Made by a program: the position numbers and the translations under genes. DNA of 64,000 nucleotides, taken from Paraspadella gotoi. Taxonomy: Eukaryota > Chaetognatha. Shown here in pieces: positions 47,985 to 62,200 of the stretch (the stretch's first letter is position 1; each line of letters starts with the position of its first letter). The stretch is taken from the NCBI GenBank assembly GCA_051294375.1, contig CM119263.1, positions 22,780,833 through 22,844,832 of the forward strand. Direction: 5' to 3'. A model generated the notes under the pieces. The model had not been told where the DNA came from, did no database searches, and saw only the letters and a program-made list of their open reading frames with translations.

Positions 47985-48285
47985 CACATTTGGTACAGCG
48001 TCCTTGGCTTTGGATACCAGGCTTTTGTGAGGGTTGTTTATAGCCACGTCCCCAAATATTCGCGCTTATCTGCGTGTCTCAACGTCCTCATGTCTTTCCC
48101 ACAGGCGTATTTCTGTTACCGTGGTTTTGGGATTAAACCCTTGTATTCTAGTTTGAAGTGCATGAGCTTGGATGGCTTTTAATAACTCTAATGAGCCACC
48201 GCTGGTAAGGTACTGAATTTGGTGGTTCATGCTTATAGGCGGGTTGTGTGCATAATCCTAAGATGCGTATGCTTAATTTTTGATT
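47985..48285 (-). mobile_element. SINE-B copy (heavily diverged)
   Basis: Landmarks in reverse order: GGATACCAGGCTTTTGTGAG, CACGTCCCCAA, CCCACAGG, GGGATTAAACCC (B-box), CATGAGCTTGGATGGCTTT, AATGAGCCACC and ATGCTTATAGGCGGG. Confidence 0.7.
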
Positions 48286-49959
48286 TAATCCGACTTACAA
48301 ATTCTTTTATCAAGCGCTGTTATTATTTTGGATAAAAATAAATGTTAAAATTTTCTAATTGTATAATACTAATTGTAACATTTTTCCTTTCTTATTTTCT
48401 TTTATATATTTATTTATTTTAGTTATATTATTATATGTATATGTATTATATTATAAGGCAATTTGTGTCATGTGCTCTTTCTCTCTAAATCAAATTGTTG
48501 AAACTGTTTGGTATTTTAAGCGCTATTGCATGATTACCAATTTATTATTATAATGCAAATATGTGAGCGGATTCAGTTATGGTTTTATTAGTTTTAAAGT
48601 CGTTTTAGTAATATAGTTTTAGAACTGATGGAAATTTGCAGACTGTTTTTTTTGTCATATTTTGAACATTATCCAATGAATGAGTGGAAAATGCGATTTT
48701 GTTTATGCCAATTGTTAGATGTTGATGGTGAGCATAGTTAAAACATTAAATTTCCCAATCTTGATCATCCTCTCTGTACTTCATTTGTAGATGTGTACAG
48801 GGGTTATTTCTTATTTTCTAATCGAACAGTGGAGTGTTGAAAGTGATAATATTCTATTTTAGTCAGTTAAACTTATTCTCTAATTTGTAATTAATGTTTT
48901 ACTAAGTATTTTAGTAAGTAGCTTGTAATTTAATGGCCATTTATTGAATGATTGAATTATAGGATCTGTTAATAAATACTATTGTAGTCCCAGGGCCATC
49001 TGTGGAGCAAATTATTAAGTTACTCTCTGATCCACTTTATGTTAGATCTTTCTATTTTTATGCGGTCCATGGTTTAACTTAAATTTAAGACTAGCATACG
49101 TATGGATTTTGCCTATTGAGGTGAATGGTGATTTGCGTATTTTGTGATCTTTATAAATTTGTTGCTTGTTAATTTGTTAGCCACTGTGATACGATGCGTC
49201 TACTATTTTTGACTCAGTTTGTGATATGGTTGAAGACTTTGTGAGGGAGCAAGTTGCTGTGTGACATCTTTTAAAAAATTTATGATATGTTAAGAAGTAA
49301 TATAACCGAGATATGAAGCTTTAGGCTTAATGGTGACAAGTGGCTATGGTGAGTGTTATAGAAATTACATTAGGATTTACTTTTAAGTATCTGTATTATT
49401 CAAAGCATTGAGAGCTGTGAAAGGAATTTGGTATGTTAAGTTTGCCGGTTTGATATAGATCTTTATAATTCATTAAAGTGGTGGAAAATATTTTATCATT
49501 TGTTCGATGAAAGGATTTTAGAACAAAGCATTATTGTGTGGCCAATATTAAATTTGGCCAAATGCGTAATCAAGTTTTTAATATAAACGAATCTTATTGT
49601 TTGGTAATTGTAAATCTGTCGGTTACATTAAATGGATGTGACTACAGAGTGAAGTGAATCGTTAAATTAAACGTGGTTTAATTAATCGCTATTGCGACTT
49701 ATTAATAATCTCAATGAGTAATACTTCTTATTGTGGTATGAGTGGGTAACCATCATATTTTTGTATTTTTTTATTGTGTATTTTTATTTACTTTGCGTCT
49801 CAATTTGTTTTAATATTAGCTGTTCTTGTTTTTATTATTTATTCTTTATTTATTGTGATTAAATCATTTATCCCATTATCATTAATGTATTTTGTTTGAT
49901 TAGCGTTTTGTTTTTATTATATTATAGTAGACAGTTAGATTATTGTGCATATATGTTAA

Positions 49960-50250
49960 TACAGAAACCGTTCAATATTAATTTTGTGCAGTTTCCCTTG
50001 AGCTTCGGCATTCAGATGCTAATTGTTAATTCCATGTTACTAGGCGGCTGTTATAGCGCCCAAAAACGTTCCCTCCCTTAACTGCACAGACCTGCGATCA
50101 CCGCCCGTGCTAGATTACCTCTAGAAACACTATTTGTGGTTTTTGGATAGATGCGATATTTTAATTGTAAACTTTTGCTTCTTCCTGGCTACCAATTTGC
50201 GCTTGTCATAAACGGTTGCGTGGATTTTATGTTCCACCATACATCCCCCC
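49960..50250 (-). mobile_element. SINE-A copy (heavily diverged)
   Basis: Landmarks in reverse: ACAGAAACCGTTCAATATTA, CCCTTGAGCTTCGGCATTCA, TTCCATGTTACTAGGCG, CCGTGCTAGA, then an expanded middle and GTGGATTTTATGTTCCACCA at the palindromic end. Confidence 0.65.
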
Positions 50251-50559
50251 TCTTTCCCATAGGATGATGTCTGTTGTCGTTCTCTTCAGTTAAATTGTAT
50301 GTTGCGTGGGAAAGTGCCTCGTCACCAAGTTGTGAGGCATGTCGCTTTTTTTTTTTAGCTCTGCATGTTATTTATGTGGGTCGGAAATGTTGCATTCATC
50401 CGCTCAGGTTTGTAGGTCATGTCGCCTGAAATGTGTTGTTGCTTTAATGCTGTTTTGTGTAATCGGATTTAGTTCTTGCGTTTTTCTCAGCCAATGTATA
50501 AGATGACTCTCATTATGATTTATTTGATATAATGTAATTGACAGATTACACCTGATTCC

Positions 50560-50815
50560 AATAAATTAAGCAGCATAAAATCCCTGCAGCTTTCGGTATC
50601 AGGCTTGTATACATCTCCATGTTACCAGGCGTGTCAAAGTTAGCGCCCTCGTCTCCTTTCAATTAACTGTGCCAGACGACTACCGCGGTCTTTAGAACCT
50701 CTGACCCTAATGTTAGTTGGGTGAGGCGATATGACTTGCCTCTCAGCTCCAACCAATGTGCCTCTTGATAAAATAACGTGTTTGAAGTGGATTTTGTCCA
50801 AATACCATAATTTAA
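50560..50815 (-). mobile_element. SINE-A copy (heavily diverged)
   Basis: Landmarks in reverse: CTTTCGGTATCAGGC, CTCCATGTTACCAGGCG, AACTGTGCCAGACGACTACC, TTTAGAACC, GCGATATGACTTGCCTC and GTGGATTTTGTCC. Confidence 0.6.
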
Positions 50816-51299
50816 TTATCATTTATTTTTTTTTTAGCGTTTCTTTGTTTTTATATACGTGAATTTAGTCTGTTTCATTAGACGTGATGCTATCTCTAAA
50901 TTAAATTTTTAAGTATTGTTATTATACTTTATGTGAAATATAAGTATTTTTGTTTTTTATTTGTTATAGCATATCTCATTTCATTTTAGCACTGTCTCAT
51001 TTTAATGTGTATTTGTATGTGTTCCATTTCTTTTTAAACGTCTCTTTGATCTCTTGTTTTATTAGTCGTTAAACTTTTCTTTTTATTAAATGTCTCTTTT
51101 CTGTTGATTTGCTGTTGCTTGTCTATATATGTTATGTTATTAAGGCGTTAGTGATATACAGTTGCCATACGAAAATTCTATAAAGTCAATTTTAATGAAC
51201 TAACTATACAACAAGTCAGTGAACATTTATTTGTAAAAAATATTAATTTTAGTTTTTATATTTTGCCTAGTATGCTATATTTTAAATTATTAGCTTACT

Positions 51300-54200
51300 A
51301 TCCTTATTAAAATCGAATATAATTTTCAATAAAATTATTGGTTTTAGTAATTTTTTTCTTTCTTAATGTTTGATTGCAGATTTGAATTTCCTCGTTCAAA
51401 TGTTGATTATAAAGAAAATATTAAATCATATGTTAAAAATTTTCTTTCATTTAAAATGTGGAAGATTAAAAATTTTAACAAAAAATCTATATTTAATAAT
51501 TTAAATAAGTTAATTTTTCATGGCTCTTTATATATATAGGCTTTTTTCTCATTTTTTGGCTACCAATCTAATGACAGGAAAATATTTTTCAAAATAATGA
51601 GTTCTATAATTCATTTTTTGTTATATCAACTTTTTATGTCGAATTCAACTAATATCTGTTCAAAAAAATTCTCTTTAATAAATACTGTTTTTGAATAATA
51701 TCTATACATTTTTAATTATCTTTATATTTTGGTTTTTTTTTTCTTATTATTGTATAAGTCTTAATTTTTTTTTTATTTTATCAGATTATTGCTTTTATTA
51801 TATTACTTATTTAGTTTTTGAACTTACATTATTAGTTCTTTAGTATTTTTTTTTATTATTAATTTTTTTTAGTTATTTTTTTTTTTTAATTTAATTTAAA
51901 TGATATGCACGATTTTTCTTTAGAGTTTTGTTCTAACTCTCCTCTCTTATATTCTTTTTAGTTTATTTTATTCTCTTTTTTTATTTTTATTATTAGTTTT
52001 ATACTATTTTTTTTTTTTTTTTATTTTTTTTTTTACTTATTTTTTTTAATTATTTAATTTTGTTTTATTTCAATATTTTTAATTATTTTTTATTTTTTCC
52101 TATATCTTTTATTTCTTATAATTTTTTTTTTTTATTTATTTTTTTGTATATAATCTTTAATTCATTTTATTTTTTTATTTTTTGATTCCCTTCTAATATA
52201 TTTTCTATTTCTTTATAGTTTATTTGAATTTTTTATTTTTGTTCTATTGTCTTATTATATAGTTTTTATTACTACTTCGTAATATATTACATGTTATTAA
52301 TTCAGTTGTTTATCTGTGCTTATATGTTTTTCACTATTTTTTTTAGGTTTTATATTTTATTTTATATATATTTATTATACTTCATCTCTTCATTCTATTT
52401 TGTTGTGTCCTATTTTTAATTTTTGTTTATAAATTTTATTTTTATATAGTATTTTTATTTTATTAGCTTTATATTATTTAATTAGTTTTTATTAATGATT
52501 ATTTATGTTTTTTTATTTAGTTTTTAGTTATTTTATTTATATTTTCTTATATTTTTCTATTCTTTAAAATAATTTTTTTTATTTTTTTTTTATTTTATTT
52601 TTTCTTATTAATTTATTTTTTATATTAGTAATTTTTTATTATATTACTATTTTATTTTATTAGTAATCTTTATAATTTTAATATTTTATTAATTAAATTC
52701 TTTTTTTTATTTATTAGATTTTTTTTTACTATATATTTTTGTTTATTGTTTTTTCCATTTATTTATTATTATATATATTTATATTTTATTTTTCATTTGT
52801 ATCTTCTTTATTTTATATTATTTTTTCTGTTATTTAAATTCTTTATGGTTTCTTAGTATCTATTTGTAAGCATTCCTGCCACGAGTTAAGTCTTTTTGTA
52901 TCTATATTCATTTAATTTACTCTTTTTAGATTTATATCAGCCGATATATTTTTAACTCTTTTATTTTTATTTTCTTTTTTTTATTTTATATATTATATTT
53001 AATATTCTTCCACTTTGATTTCTATATACATATTTATTCTTCGCTAATAGTTATATTTTCTCTTTTCTGTATTTTTTCTTTTAGTCACATGTTTTTTGTG
53101 TTATTTTTCTCTTTTTTATATATTGTCTAAATATTATATTCCTATTCTTAAGTTCTCTTGTTTATATGTATTTTAATTTATAGTTCTCATTGTAATCTTT
53201 TTAGGATGTGTCTCTTTAATACGTATTTCTTTTTTTCTTATATAGTTTATTTTTTTTTCATTTTTCTTATTTTTTGATTCTCTTCTTATTTATTTAAGTT
53301 ACCTACTCAGTCTTTCAGTTGTACTCTATTATTTCTTTATTATTCTTCTGTCTTTTTCATATTTTATTCATTTTTTTTTTAATTATATTTTATTAGTTTT
53401 TTCTTCTCTTTTATTATTCCCTTAAATTTTCGTTCTTTCATTATGTTGAATCATTTCGTGTTTTCAATGTTATTATTTAGTTTTGTATATTATTATTACT
53501 TTATTTCTTTTATTTATTTTGGTTATAATAACTTTATTGTCTTCTCTTTGTTTATGGTAATCTATTTATCTTATTCTACTTATTTTTTAATATATTATAT
53601 AATCTATATTTTATTTATTAGAATTTTCATATTCATTGTCTCTTATACCATTTTTTTTTTATTTAAGTAGTGGGATACTACTTTACTTTTAGTATTTATT
53701 ATTTGGCGTTTTTAATAGATTCCCTAGAAATCTTATTAATATGTAATTATTCTTTATTTTTTTATTTAGTAATTTCTATTCGATTTGTATTTTTCTTAAT
53801 AAATTTTTATTTTTTTAGAATATGACATAAAAATATTAAATATTTTTACTGTAATTTTTTGTAAATTTTTGTTAGATGTTCTCACTTTTTTTCTTTATAA
53901 TGTTCCTTTCTTGATACGTTTTATCCTTCTTATTGATCTGTATCTATTTTCTTGTGTTTATTTATTTTTTATATCCTTCTCTCCACTTTCTTCACGAATG
54001 TTCGTGTTTTCTTATCTCTTATTTTTGTTTTTCCTCCGTTTTTTCTGTTATTCTCATCCGTTTTATTATATAGTTTTATATATTATTTGTATTTTTCTTT
54101 TATTAATACTCTTCTTGTTTTTTACTTATTCTTATTTTTTTTTTTTTTTAAAGATACATATTTTATACTTATTTACATCTTTTTAATATGTGGTAATTTT

Positions 54201-55673
54201 TTATATAATTTTAGTTAATTATACTTTATCTAAAGCTATTATTTTTATATTTTAATAGATACTTTTATTTTTTTTTTTTCTTAAGTTAATTTTTATTTTA
54301 TATAGTATAATTTTTATGTAATATAATTAATTAATATTTCTTTAATTTAATATATTATGATAGTTTATCGGCGGAAAAAATAAAACTTCTTTTTATTTTT
54401 GATTCTTGTTTTATATTATTGTATTTTTTTAGAAATCACTTTTTATTATTTACTATTTTCTTTATTATGTTTGTAATATTGTGTACTAAATTTCCTTTTT
54501 TTTTATTATTTTTTTTCATAATTACTTTTATATCTGACCACTTATTTTTTTTTTTTCGTATTTCATAGACTTTTTAATCTTTTATTTTTTGTATTTTTGT
54601 TTTTTTTATATGATTTAAAATATTTTATATAAATATAAATTATATACGTAGAATTAGTATTGATATTAGTTCAATAAACGATTTTTTTTCTATTTCTTTT
54701 TCGGGTTTTTAGTTATTTTTATTTTTTCTCTTTTTACTTATTTTTTTCTTTATTATATTATAATTCTAATTTTACATTTTCTTTTTTTCTCTTATACAAT
54801 ATCTTAGTTTTTAAACTTTTAAGTTTAATATTGTCCAAACTTTTTGTTTCTTGTTTTTTGATATTTTTTATTTTTTAAATATTTTTTAGTTTAGTTTTTT
54901 AATCTTGTTCTTATATTGTATCATTTTTTTTTATTTAATTATCTTTTTTATTGTCATAAATTTGTTACATCCAATTATTATAATTTATTCTCATTTTTTT
55001 AATAATTAATCTATCTCATGCCCTCTATCTGACTTTATTTATCTTTGTTTGGACACGTCTTTTTGATTCTGGTTTGGGCTTTTAGGGCCTCCATCCATCT
55101 GTCTTACTAAGAATATAATGTTTCTTTCATAGCAGTTCTCTTTGCCAAGTTTATCTTTAACTCCAATCTGAGACTACTCTTTTCACTAGTTATAATCTTT
55201 TTCTTTCGTTTTATATACATTTATCTTCCCAAGTATTTTTATTTTTAATTTACCTGGGTCTTTAAATTATAATTTTTTATCTTTCTCTTTTATCCTTTTC
55301 ATTCAATGATTTTTTAATATAGTTTAGTATATTTGCGTTTATTTTTATAGTTAAATTTATTATTTTTATTTTTAATATTTCATTTATTATTTTATTGTAT
55401 TTCATATTTTTGTTTATTATTGATATTAAGATCCTACATTCCCTTAAGAGTTATTTATAGATTCGTTGGGTTTATAAGCTTTATTTTTTGTTACTACTCG
55501 CTTTTTAAAATCATTAAGGCTATCAAAATTACAAGGATTCTAATTTTTATATTAGTTATATATTATTATTTTTTTTGTTGTTTTTATAATTTTTTGTATT
55601 TTATACAAGATCCCTTGGTATGAATATACGTTTTATTATGGTCATATTTTGTACAATTTCATGATAAAGAGGT
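51300..55673. repeat. Extreme T-rich low-complexity region
   Basis: About 4.4 kb in which the + strand is dominated by T with A, and with few G or C, made of short words such as TTTTATTTTT. Open frames here encode only Phe/Leu/Ile/Tyr runs and have no gene-like features. It ends at the N gap 55674-55698. Confidence 0.8.
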
Positions 55674-55698
55674 NNNNNNNNNNNNNNNNNNNNNNNNN
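55674..55698. other. Assembly gap (25 N)
   Basis: Twenty-five N between the T-rich region and a segment that repeats 59156-59270. Confidence 0.99.
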
Positions 55699-56584
55699 AT
55701 AATATAATATATCCACGTTAGTATTATAAACTTCCCAGCTTAATTGATTGAATCAAATTTTCTCTTTTAAACTTTAGTAGATACCTCACCCGAGAGCTAA
55801 TATCATATATATTTTAAAGAGAGAGATACTGTTTTTACCCACGCGAATTTCTGGCAATCTCGTTTGCAATTTGGGTAGTCAGATTTTAACGGAAATCTCT
55901 TTAGAAAAATGTTGATTTTTTTTTAAGCGAGATTCTCGTCTACGATAAGCGAATATTATTCCATAATCCGAGTCTGACGAGCGCCATTACGAGACTCAAC
56001 TTATCCTCGGTTCATTTTTCACTTCCGGTTGACCTTCGACCTCCCAGTCGTATTCCACCTCTTCCTCCACCTTCTCTCCTCCTCATCGCCTTTCCCATTG
56101 CTGTCCTTATCCTCTTCTTCTACATTCACCTTTTCATCCTTTTCCTCCTCCTACGTATCTGAGATCATATCAATGGAAACTTTACTATTTATAAGTAGTA
56201 TTTACACGCTTTAAAAATTAATTAAAACCTTCATTCTTTCAAAATAATTCTTGTCAGTGGCTTACCCTAACAGCTAAGTTAGTCCATGTTTCTACATCTT
56301 TTCAAGATTGTGGGAAGTTGATATTTTTTTTATTCGGTCTTCGGTCATTTGATGGTGAAACTCAATTGTTCCGCTTGTCCTCCTCTCTCTCTCTCTCTCT
56401 CTCTCACTTTCCTTTTCCTTACTGTCCTGTCCATTTACCCCAACTACTATCTCCTTCGATGGATAGAAGCCTCTCTTTGACCGGCAGTGGAGGAGGCCAA
56501 CAAGAGGATGCTAACGAGGGTCCCAAGAAGGGGCCACGGAGGGCGGAGGGTGATAAGCAAGCCTTTCGGCAAGCGAGGGAACCC

Positions 56585-56634
<50 letters not shown>

Positions 56635-59240
56635 TAAATGAACGAAGGGCGACGTTTGGGGGACGCTTTTTTTTGTGGATAAGAATAGGAGTCTACCGTC
56701 GTTCTTAGAAAATCGAGGAAGACTTTTCTAATGGAGATTTTCGTTAAAATCTGACTACCAAACAATGTCAACGCCCCATGGGAATAATTCAGGAAAAAAA
56801 TAGATGTAAAAACACTCGATTCCGATCCGTTTGCATCTGAAGGGCTCGCATTTTTTTTCTCTTGACAAATAACCATCATTTTGACATCAAACATCAGATT
56901 CAAATGGACTGGTCCGTCGGGAAAATATTTTCGATGAATTTTATATATAAAATAAAGGGCAATTTCTCACTTCAATACAATGTCAACGCATTTAACATAT
57001 GTTGTGATTTTACAATAAACTTCAAATTCAGGAATCCGATGCCATATGCTCTGAAGGGGCTTCAAATTTTTCTTACATTTTATTTGGTTATTTTGATATG
57101 AATACGATCATGGGAAAAGTGAATTAGTCCATTTTGGTGAAATTTTTTTATTTAAAGTAAAAGTAAAAGAGGAGCTAACGATCGGAATTCTAAGAGTTTT
57201 CAACCGGGAGTAGATCAGTAAAAATTTCTATGGCGAAAATCCTTCCAAAGAAGGGGTGGATTTCCGAAGATTTTGGTTGATATTTCTATATTTATGGTAG
57301 GATTTTTTTGAAACTTAATATTAACAATATTGCCATCATTCTACCTTGGCGGTATACAGAATATATAAAAAAACCTCTGGCTTTGTTCGTCAGAGCTTAG
57401 TCCTAGATAAGACGAATTGCCCGACCATAGGAGTCTATCGGTCAGACATTAAATCGACGTGGCGTGTCGGAATAGCGAAAGTGAAGAGGTGAAAAGTGTG
57501 TTTAAGAAAACAAGCATATGAGCGTGTGAAGCAGAATATCGAATTGGTGATAGATTATGCAAACGAGGAGAAAAAAGATGAGAAAATCTGAGAAGGCGGT
57601 TTTGCAATTAGCTCATTCGGCTTTCGTGGCACCGTTCGCAAACAGCAATGCTTCCATTCGATTCATGGACTTAAATTATAAGCCAACTGATTTAAAATTT
57701 AAACATATATAAAGAAATCCATGTTAATATATGCTGCAAAAAATAACAATTTTAAAATATCAAGTATTTTTAAAAATAAGGCTCGTCGAGATGAATTTTG
57801 AACGTTTTTTTTTTTCGTTCCCTCGTTTTGTTTTTCTTGAAGGGATCGACCATAAAATTTTCTTATTCTGAATTCTAACAACATACGCCAAAACAAAAGA
57901 CTATTGGTCGGGCGAGGCACTATCATCGATTTAGCATCTAAAGTCGGAAAAAAGGGTAGTACATCATACAATAATACTTATACTTTTAATCTATGAGGAA
58001 GTATCATAAGAAACCTCTCGTGCAATATCAGTTTTCAAAAAATCAGTTTTCTGGAACATATAGGGGTTTCCTTATTTTGGACTCACTTTGTCGAGCTATA
58101 ATCCAGGAAGTTTATGATATATTTCCAATTTTTTTTAAATCATAGTAAGTAACTGAAATCTAGCATGGATTGAATTAAAATTTATTTAAAAACTGTTTTA
58201 TAACTGTATCTGAGTTTTCAAAATTAGCTGAGAAACTATATGGAAACACGCGGAAACATGATCATTCTTATTTAATTTAATGATTGATTTTATATATGTG
58301 TTTTATGTCGTTTACAACAATTAGTTGAAACAGTAACATTCAAAAGGGCATACAGCATTACAGCATAAACGCATAAATTGTACAGTTTACAATTCAACAA
58401 AATATAAAATATTTAAATTAACAGAAGAAAAAAGAAAAAAAAATCAACATATATATATATAAATATATATATTATATAACTTATAACGCACATGATATAT
58501 TTGGGAGATCTTCCGCAAAACTTCCGCTTCATAGTAAATACCAAAATGATTTTCAAAATTAATTATTTTACACAAATCCGATAAGACTAATTTATAAAGT
58601 AAATTTCGTTTTTAAGAGCAATTTTTCAACTGATCAGTGATTCGCAAAGCTAAATTTTCTACCACGACAACGACCAAATGTAAGCGTCAGTTATGTCTTG
58701 TAATTTAGAAATAAAAGAATATGTATAATAAAAATAATAAAAAGACACAATTCATTGAGGAATAGAGGAAAGTAGAGCTAATGATATAGTAAAGATCGGG
58801 AATGAATCGAGCAAAGGATCGGGGAATGGATCGAGCAAAGGATCGGTCAAAGGATGAGGCAAACCGTGCGGACCATTGTCCAAAGATCAACTAAGTATTT
58901 GGTAATGAAATTAACGATGGGACTTCGAAAAAAAATCTTATGTAAATTTTTTTTAATTTACATATTAATGGCTTTAAAGGCCAATCTAAATAAGCATTTC
59001 AAAAATTTTTAAAAGTTTTTGGGTACGAAAATGGCAAAATCTACATATTGTAAACTCTCATTTATAATTTTACTAAAATTATATTCTGATACCTGCTTAT
59101 TTATGAAATCAAAATCTTTTTCATGGATAGTTTATTTGAGAAAATGATTTCGTAGTTATAATATAATATATCCACGTTAGTAATTATAAACTTCCCAGCT
59201 TAATTGATTGAAATCAAATTTTCTCTTTTAAACTTAGTAG
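55699..59240 (+). repeat. 3.3-kb direct duplication, copy 2, with unit-junction sequence
   Basis: 55949-59240 repeats 40938-44250. In addition 55699-55800 repeats 59156-59270 (shared TACCTCACCCGAGAGCTAAT). The same sequence therefore lies on both sides of the unit, as expected for a tandem array of about 3.45 kb units. 55826-55945 also belongs to the 432-base repeat family at 62841-63690. CT run 56382-56405 and GA run 56585-56631. Confidence 0.9.
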
Positions 59241-62200
59241 ATACCTCACCCGAGAGCTAATATCGATATAATATTTTTTATATATTTTTATGCGGTCCCT
59301 TGAGGATGATAATCATTATTCACTTGCAAAAAACCGTTTTTAAATTCCTACCATGATTTCTGAGATATAGTCATAAACGTCAGCCTTGAAAGGCAAAATT
59401 TGTCAGAATAAAATTTTCGAGTTTCCTTCTTAGATTTCTGACGCGCTAGTACAAACTATTTAAAAAAGAGGAAACGTTTCACTAGATTTCTTCCAACTAA
59501 TCCATAAAATGAGTAAGACAATTGGGTACACCTGATAGTCATAAGTCTCTAGAGGGCAGAAAATTTTCTTTAGGTTTTATTTTGAAATTTAGGTAATTGT
59601 ACAAATAGGATAAATTGAGATACTCCTGCTCTGCCGAAATTTTTATTTAACAAAGATTTGTACTGCGTAGTTCAAATTTTAGTTCTCTAACGGTAAAAAA
59701 AGTTATTTTTTCTGAATAACTTTTGAGAGAAAAAGAGATAGGAACGTGGGCGAGGTATTAAATTTAAGCCCTAATCATGGGACACCTTTCTAAATAAGTT
59801 TTATTAAATTTTATCCATAAATCTTTACACAGCCTTTATTTAAATCGGAGTTAAAAGTATAACAGTTTTTTGGATTAAAAATTTCATTGAAGCTATATGA
59901 AATTGTTTGTTTCTTTCTTAATTTGAAAAAGGAAAGCCTAAATTTACATTTTGATTACCATTAAATTTTCTCTACTGCATAAAATTGCTTGCATTTTTCA
60001 GTTAAAGTAAAAAACAAGCAAAAATTTATGTAGTAGCTTGATAAAATGTTTTTTTAAAATATAAAAAATGATAATAACAAAAATTGTTTTCAGCTTAATA
60101 TAAACAGTCTGGACGTCTACCTTCTGTCTGTGGAGAAAAAATCGTCATTTTTCATTATCTTCAACTGCAAACAAAAAGCTTGACACACTGCTTGTTTATA
60201 TAATAAATTTTAAAAAATTACATAGCTGGGGACATATTTGACAAAGCAAGACATCATTGTGTTAATTTGTATTGATAATTTTTTTTTAGCTTTTCTTTTA
60301 TTTCTTCTTAAATAAAAATTTCAGTGGAGAAAAAAAATTAAAATCTACTCATCTTGAATGTCATTGTTAACTGATTAAAAGGTAAAATTTTTTAATTCGC
60401 CCTTTTGCCCCAAGCCCCAAGACATGGAAGTGCCCAAAACTTTTAAAACATTTTTATTTGATGTGCATACAAGGCGGAACCCGCCATTCTGAATTTTTGT
60501 ATTTTCCCTTTCAAACATATTAAATAAAAATAATTATTTTCGAGATGTTTGACGTGACAATGCCACTGGTAAGGCTTCGTTACCTCACTTCCGAATGAAT
60601 TTTTAAACGAGGATTTTTTTCGCGTCTATTCGAGACATAACACTAACTATTGATATTACTAGTTTTTGATTCACACAATCTACTTCGCGTATCAGAGAAA
60701 CGTTTAGCGTGTCAAAAAATAGGGTAAAAATGAGTAAAACGTTCTGACAAAATTAAAATCGATGGAGGAATCTAACTTTAGTCTTACCGGTATTTGTGAG
60801 CGCAAAAATATTTAGAGAAAGCTAAAAAAAATGCGTATAGCGTTCAGTTATTCTTTAGGAATCATAAAAAATAATATGAAACATTTTTGTCCTTTTTAGA
60901 AATATTAAGAATTTGAAGCCTCCGGAATGAAAACTAAATCGGGCGGCCTTAGTATTTTAAATACATTCAAATACTTTAATTCGAACTTTACCTAAATAAC
61001 AAAACACATTTTTCAATATTTCAGAGCTTATTCGAGATGCTCTCGTTAAGGTCGCGATCAGTATTTTAACTTTTATTAGAAATGTTGCGAGGTGCTCTCG
61101 TTAAGGTTCGATCGTTTTTTGCCTCTGTAGAATTTTGTATTTTTCACTCTCTCTCGCTTTCTTGTTTATTTGCTGACGCGAAATAAATTCTTTAAAAGAA
61201 ATTCCTGCTTTTCGATGTTAGAATAGCTCAGGAAAAGGGAGCTCTTCAATTTATGAGAAGAACCACTTAAGTTTTTCAAGAATTACTCTGGTTAAGCTAT
61301 CTGAATATACCATTAGTNNNNNNNNNNNNNNNNNNNNNNNNNATAATTTTTCCGATTTTAACGTGCGCTTCGATGATAGTGCGAGGGGCGCCGGGGGGAG
61401 CGTGGCTCGAAAGCGTGATATCATTGCGAGAGGTCAGGAAGAAGTGACGGTGAAAACGACAGGTGAGATGGAGAATGGTGACGGGTGGAGTCACGGAGGA
61501 AAGAGATGATGTTAGAAGAGGAAAGGAAAGGAAATTATGAGGAAAAAAAATGAAAGGAAAGAAGTTACATAAACGAAGATAAAGTAAAGAAGAGATTAGG
61601 AAATTTTGAGAAAAATAAGGACAGGTTATAAGATGAGGAAAGTAGAGGAAGAAGAATGGGAGGAAGTGATCAAATTATGGGAGGAAGTTGGAAAGGGATG
61701 AGGTTAAAGGAAGGAAAGGAAAGAAAAGTAAAGAAAATAGAAGGAAAAGGAAATTATGAGAGGAAATATAAAAAGAAGTTGGAGAGAATGTGGAGATGGA
61801 ATGGAGAGAAGAAAATAAAATGGAAGAGTACAGGTATGACCGAGATGAGAAGTGAATAGAAATGCTTGAGACTTGGAATTTGATATTTAAGTTTTCCTTT
61901 CGAAAATAAGTTTATGTAGGAAGCCGCTATAGAAAAAGAAGCCAGTGACTTTTTTCTTATATTTTTATATCGATAGATGTGGAATGACGGGAATATTGTA
62001 AATCTCAAGTTTCGCTTTAATCGGACCTCACATTGTGGAGAAATCTTAGGAAAACCGATTCTGACTTCCTCTTACAAACTTATAATTTTGCTAGTTAATT
62101 TTTTTTCTTAAACGAGCGAAGGGAATCCACAACTTTCTGTTATTTTAAAATTTCTGGGTAAAAAATATAATAAATTACATTAACATTGGGATATTATGAA

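Larger units (their letters stand above)
44251..51300. other. Non-coding AT-rich region with decayed repeats
   Basis: No gene supported. 44880-46000 is a diverged inverted copy of 61900-62790, and 46085-46230 is a direct copy of 61250-61375. Decayed SINE-A copies (46690-46950, 49960-50250, 50560-50815) and a SINE-B copy (47985-48285) lie here. Confidence 0.55.

Noticed and set aside
53443-54218. Hydrophobic open frames that could be called membrane proteins
   Set aside because: They lie in T-rich low-complexity sequence where Phe, Leu, Ile and Tyr codons are inevitable. There are no splice sites, starts or family motifs.
61656-61859. Lys-rich open frame as a small gene
   Set aside because: Composition follows the polypurine tract; no start context, splice sites or homology visible.
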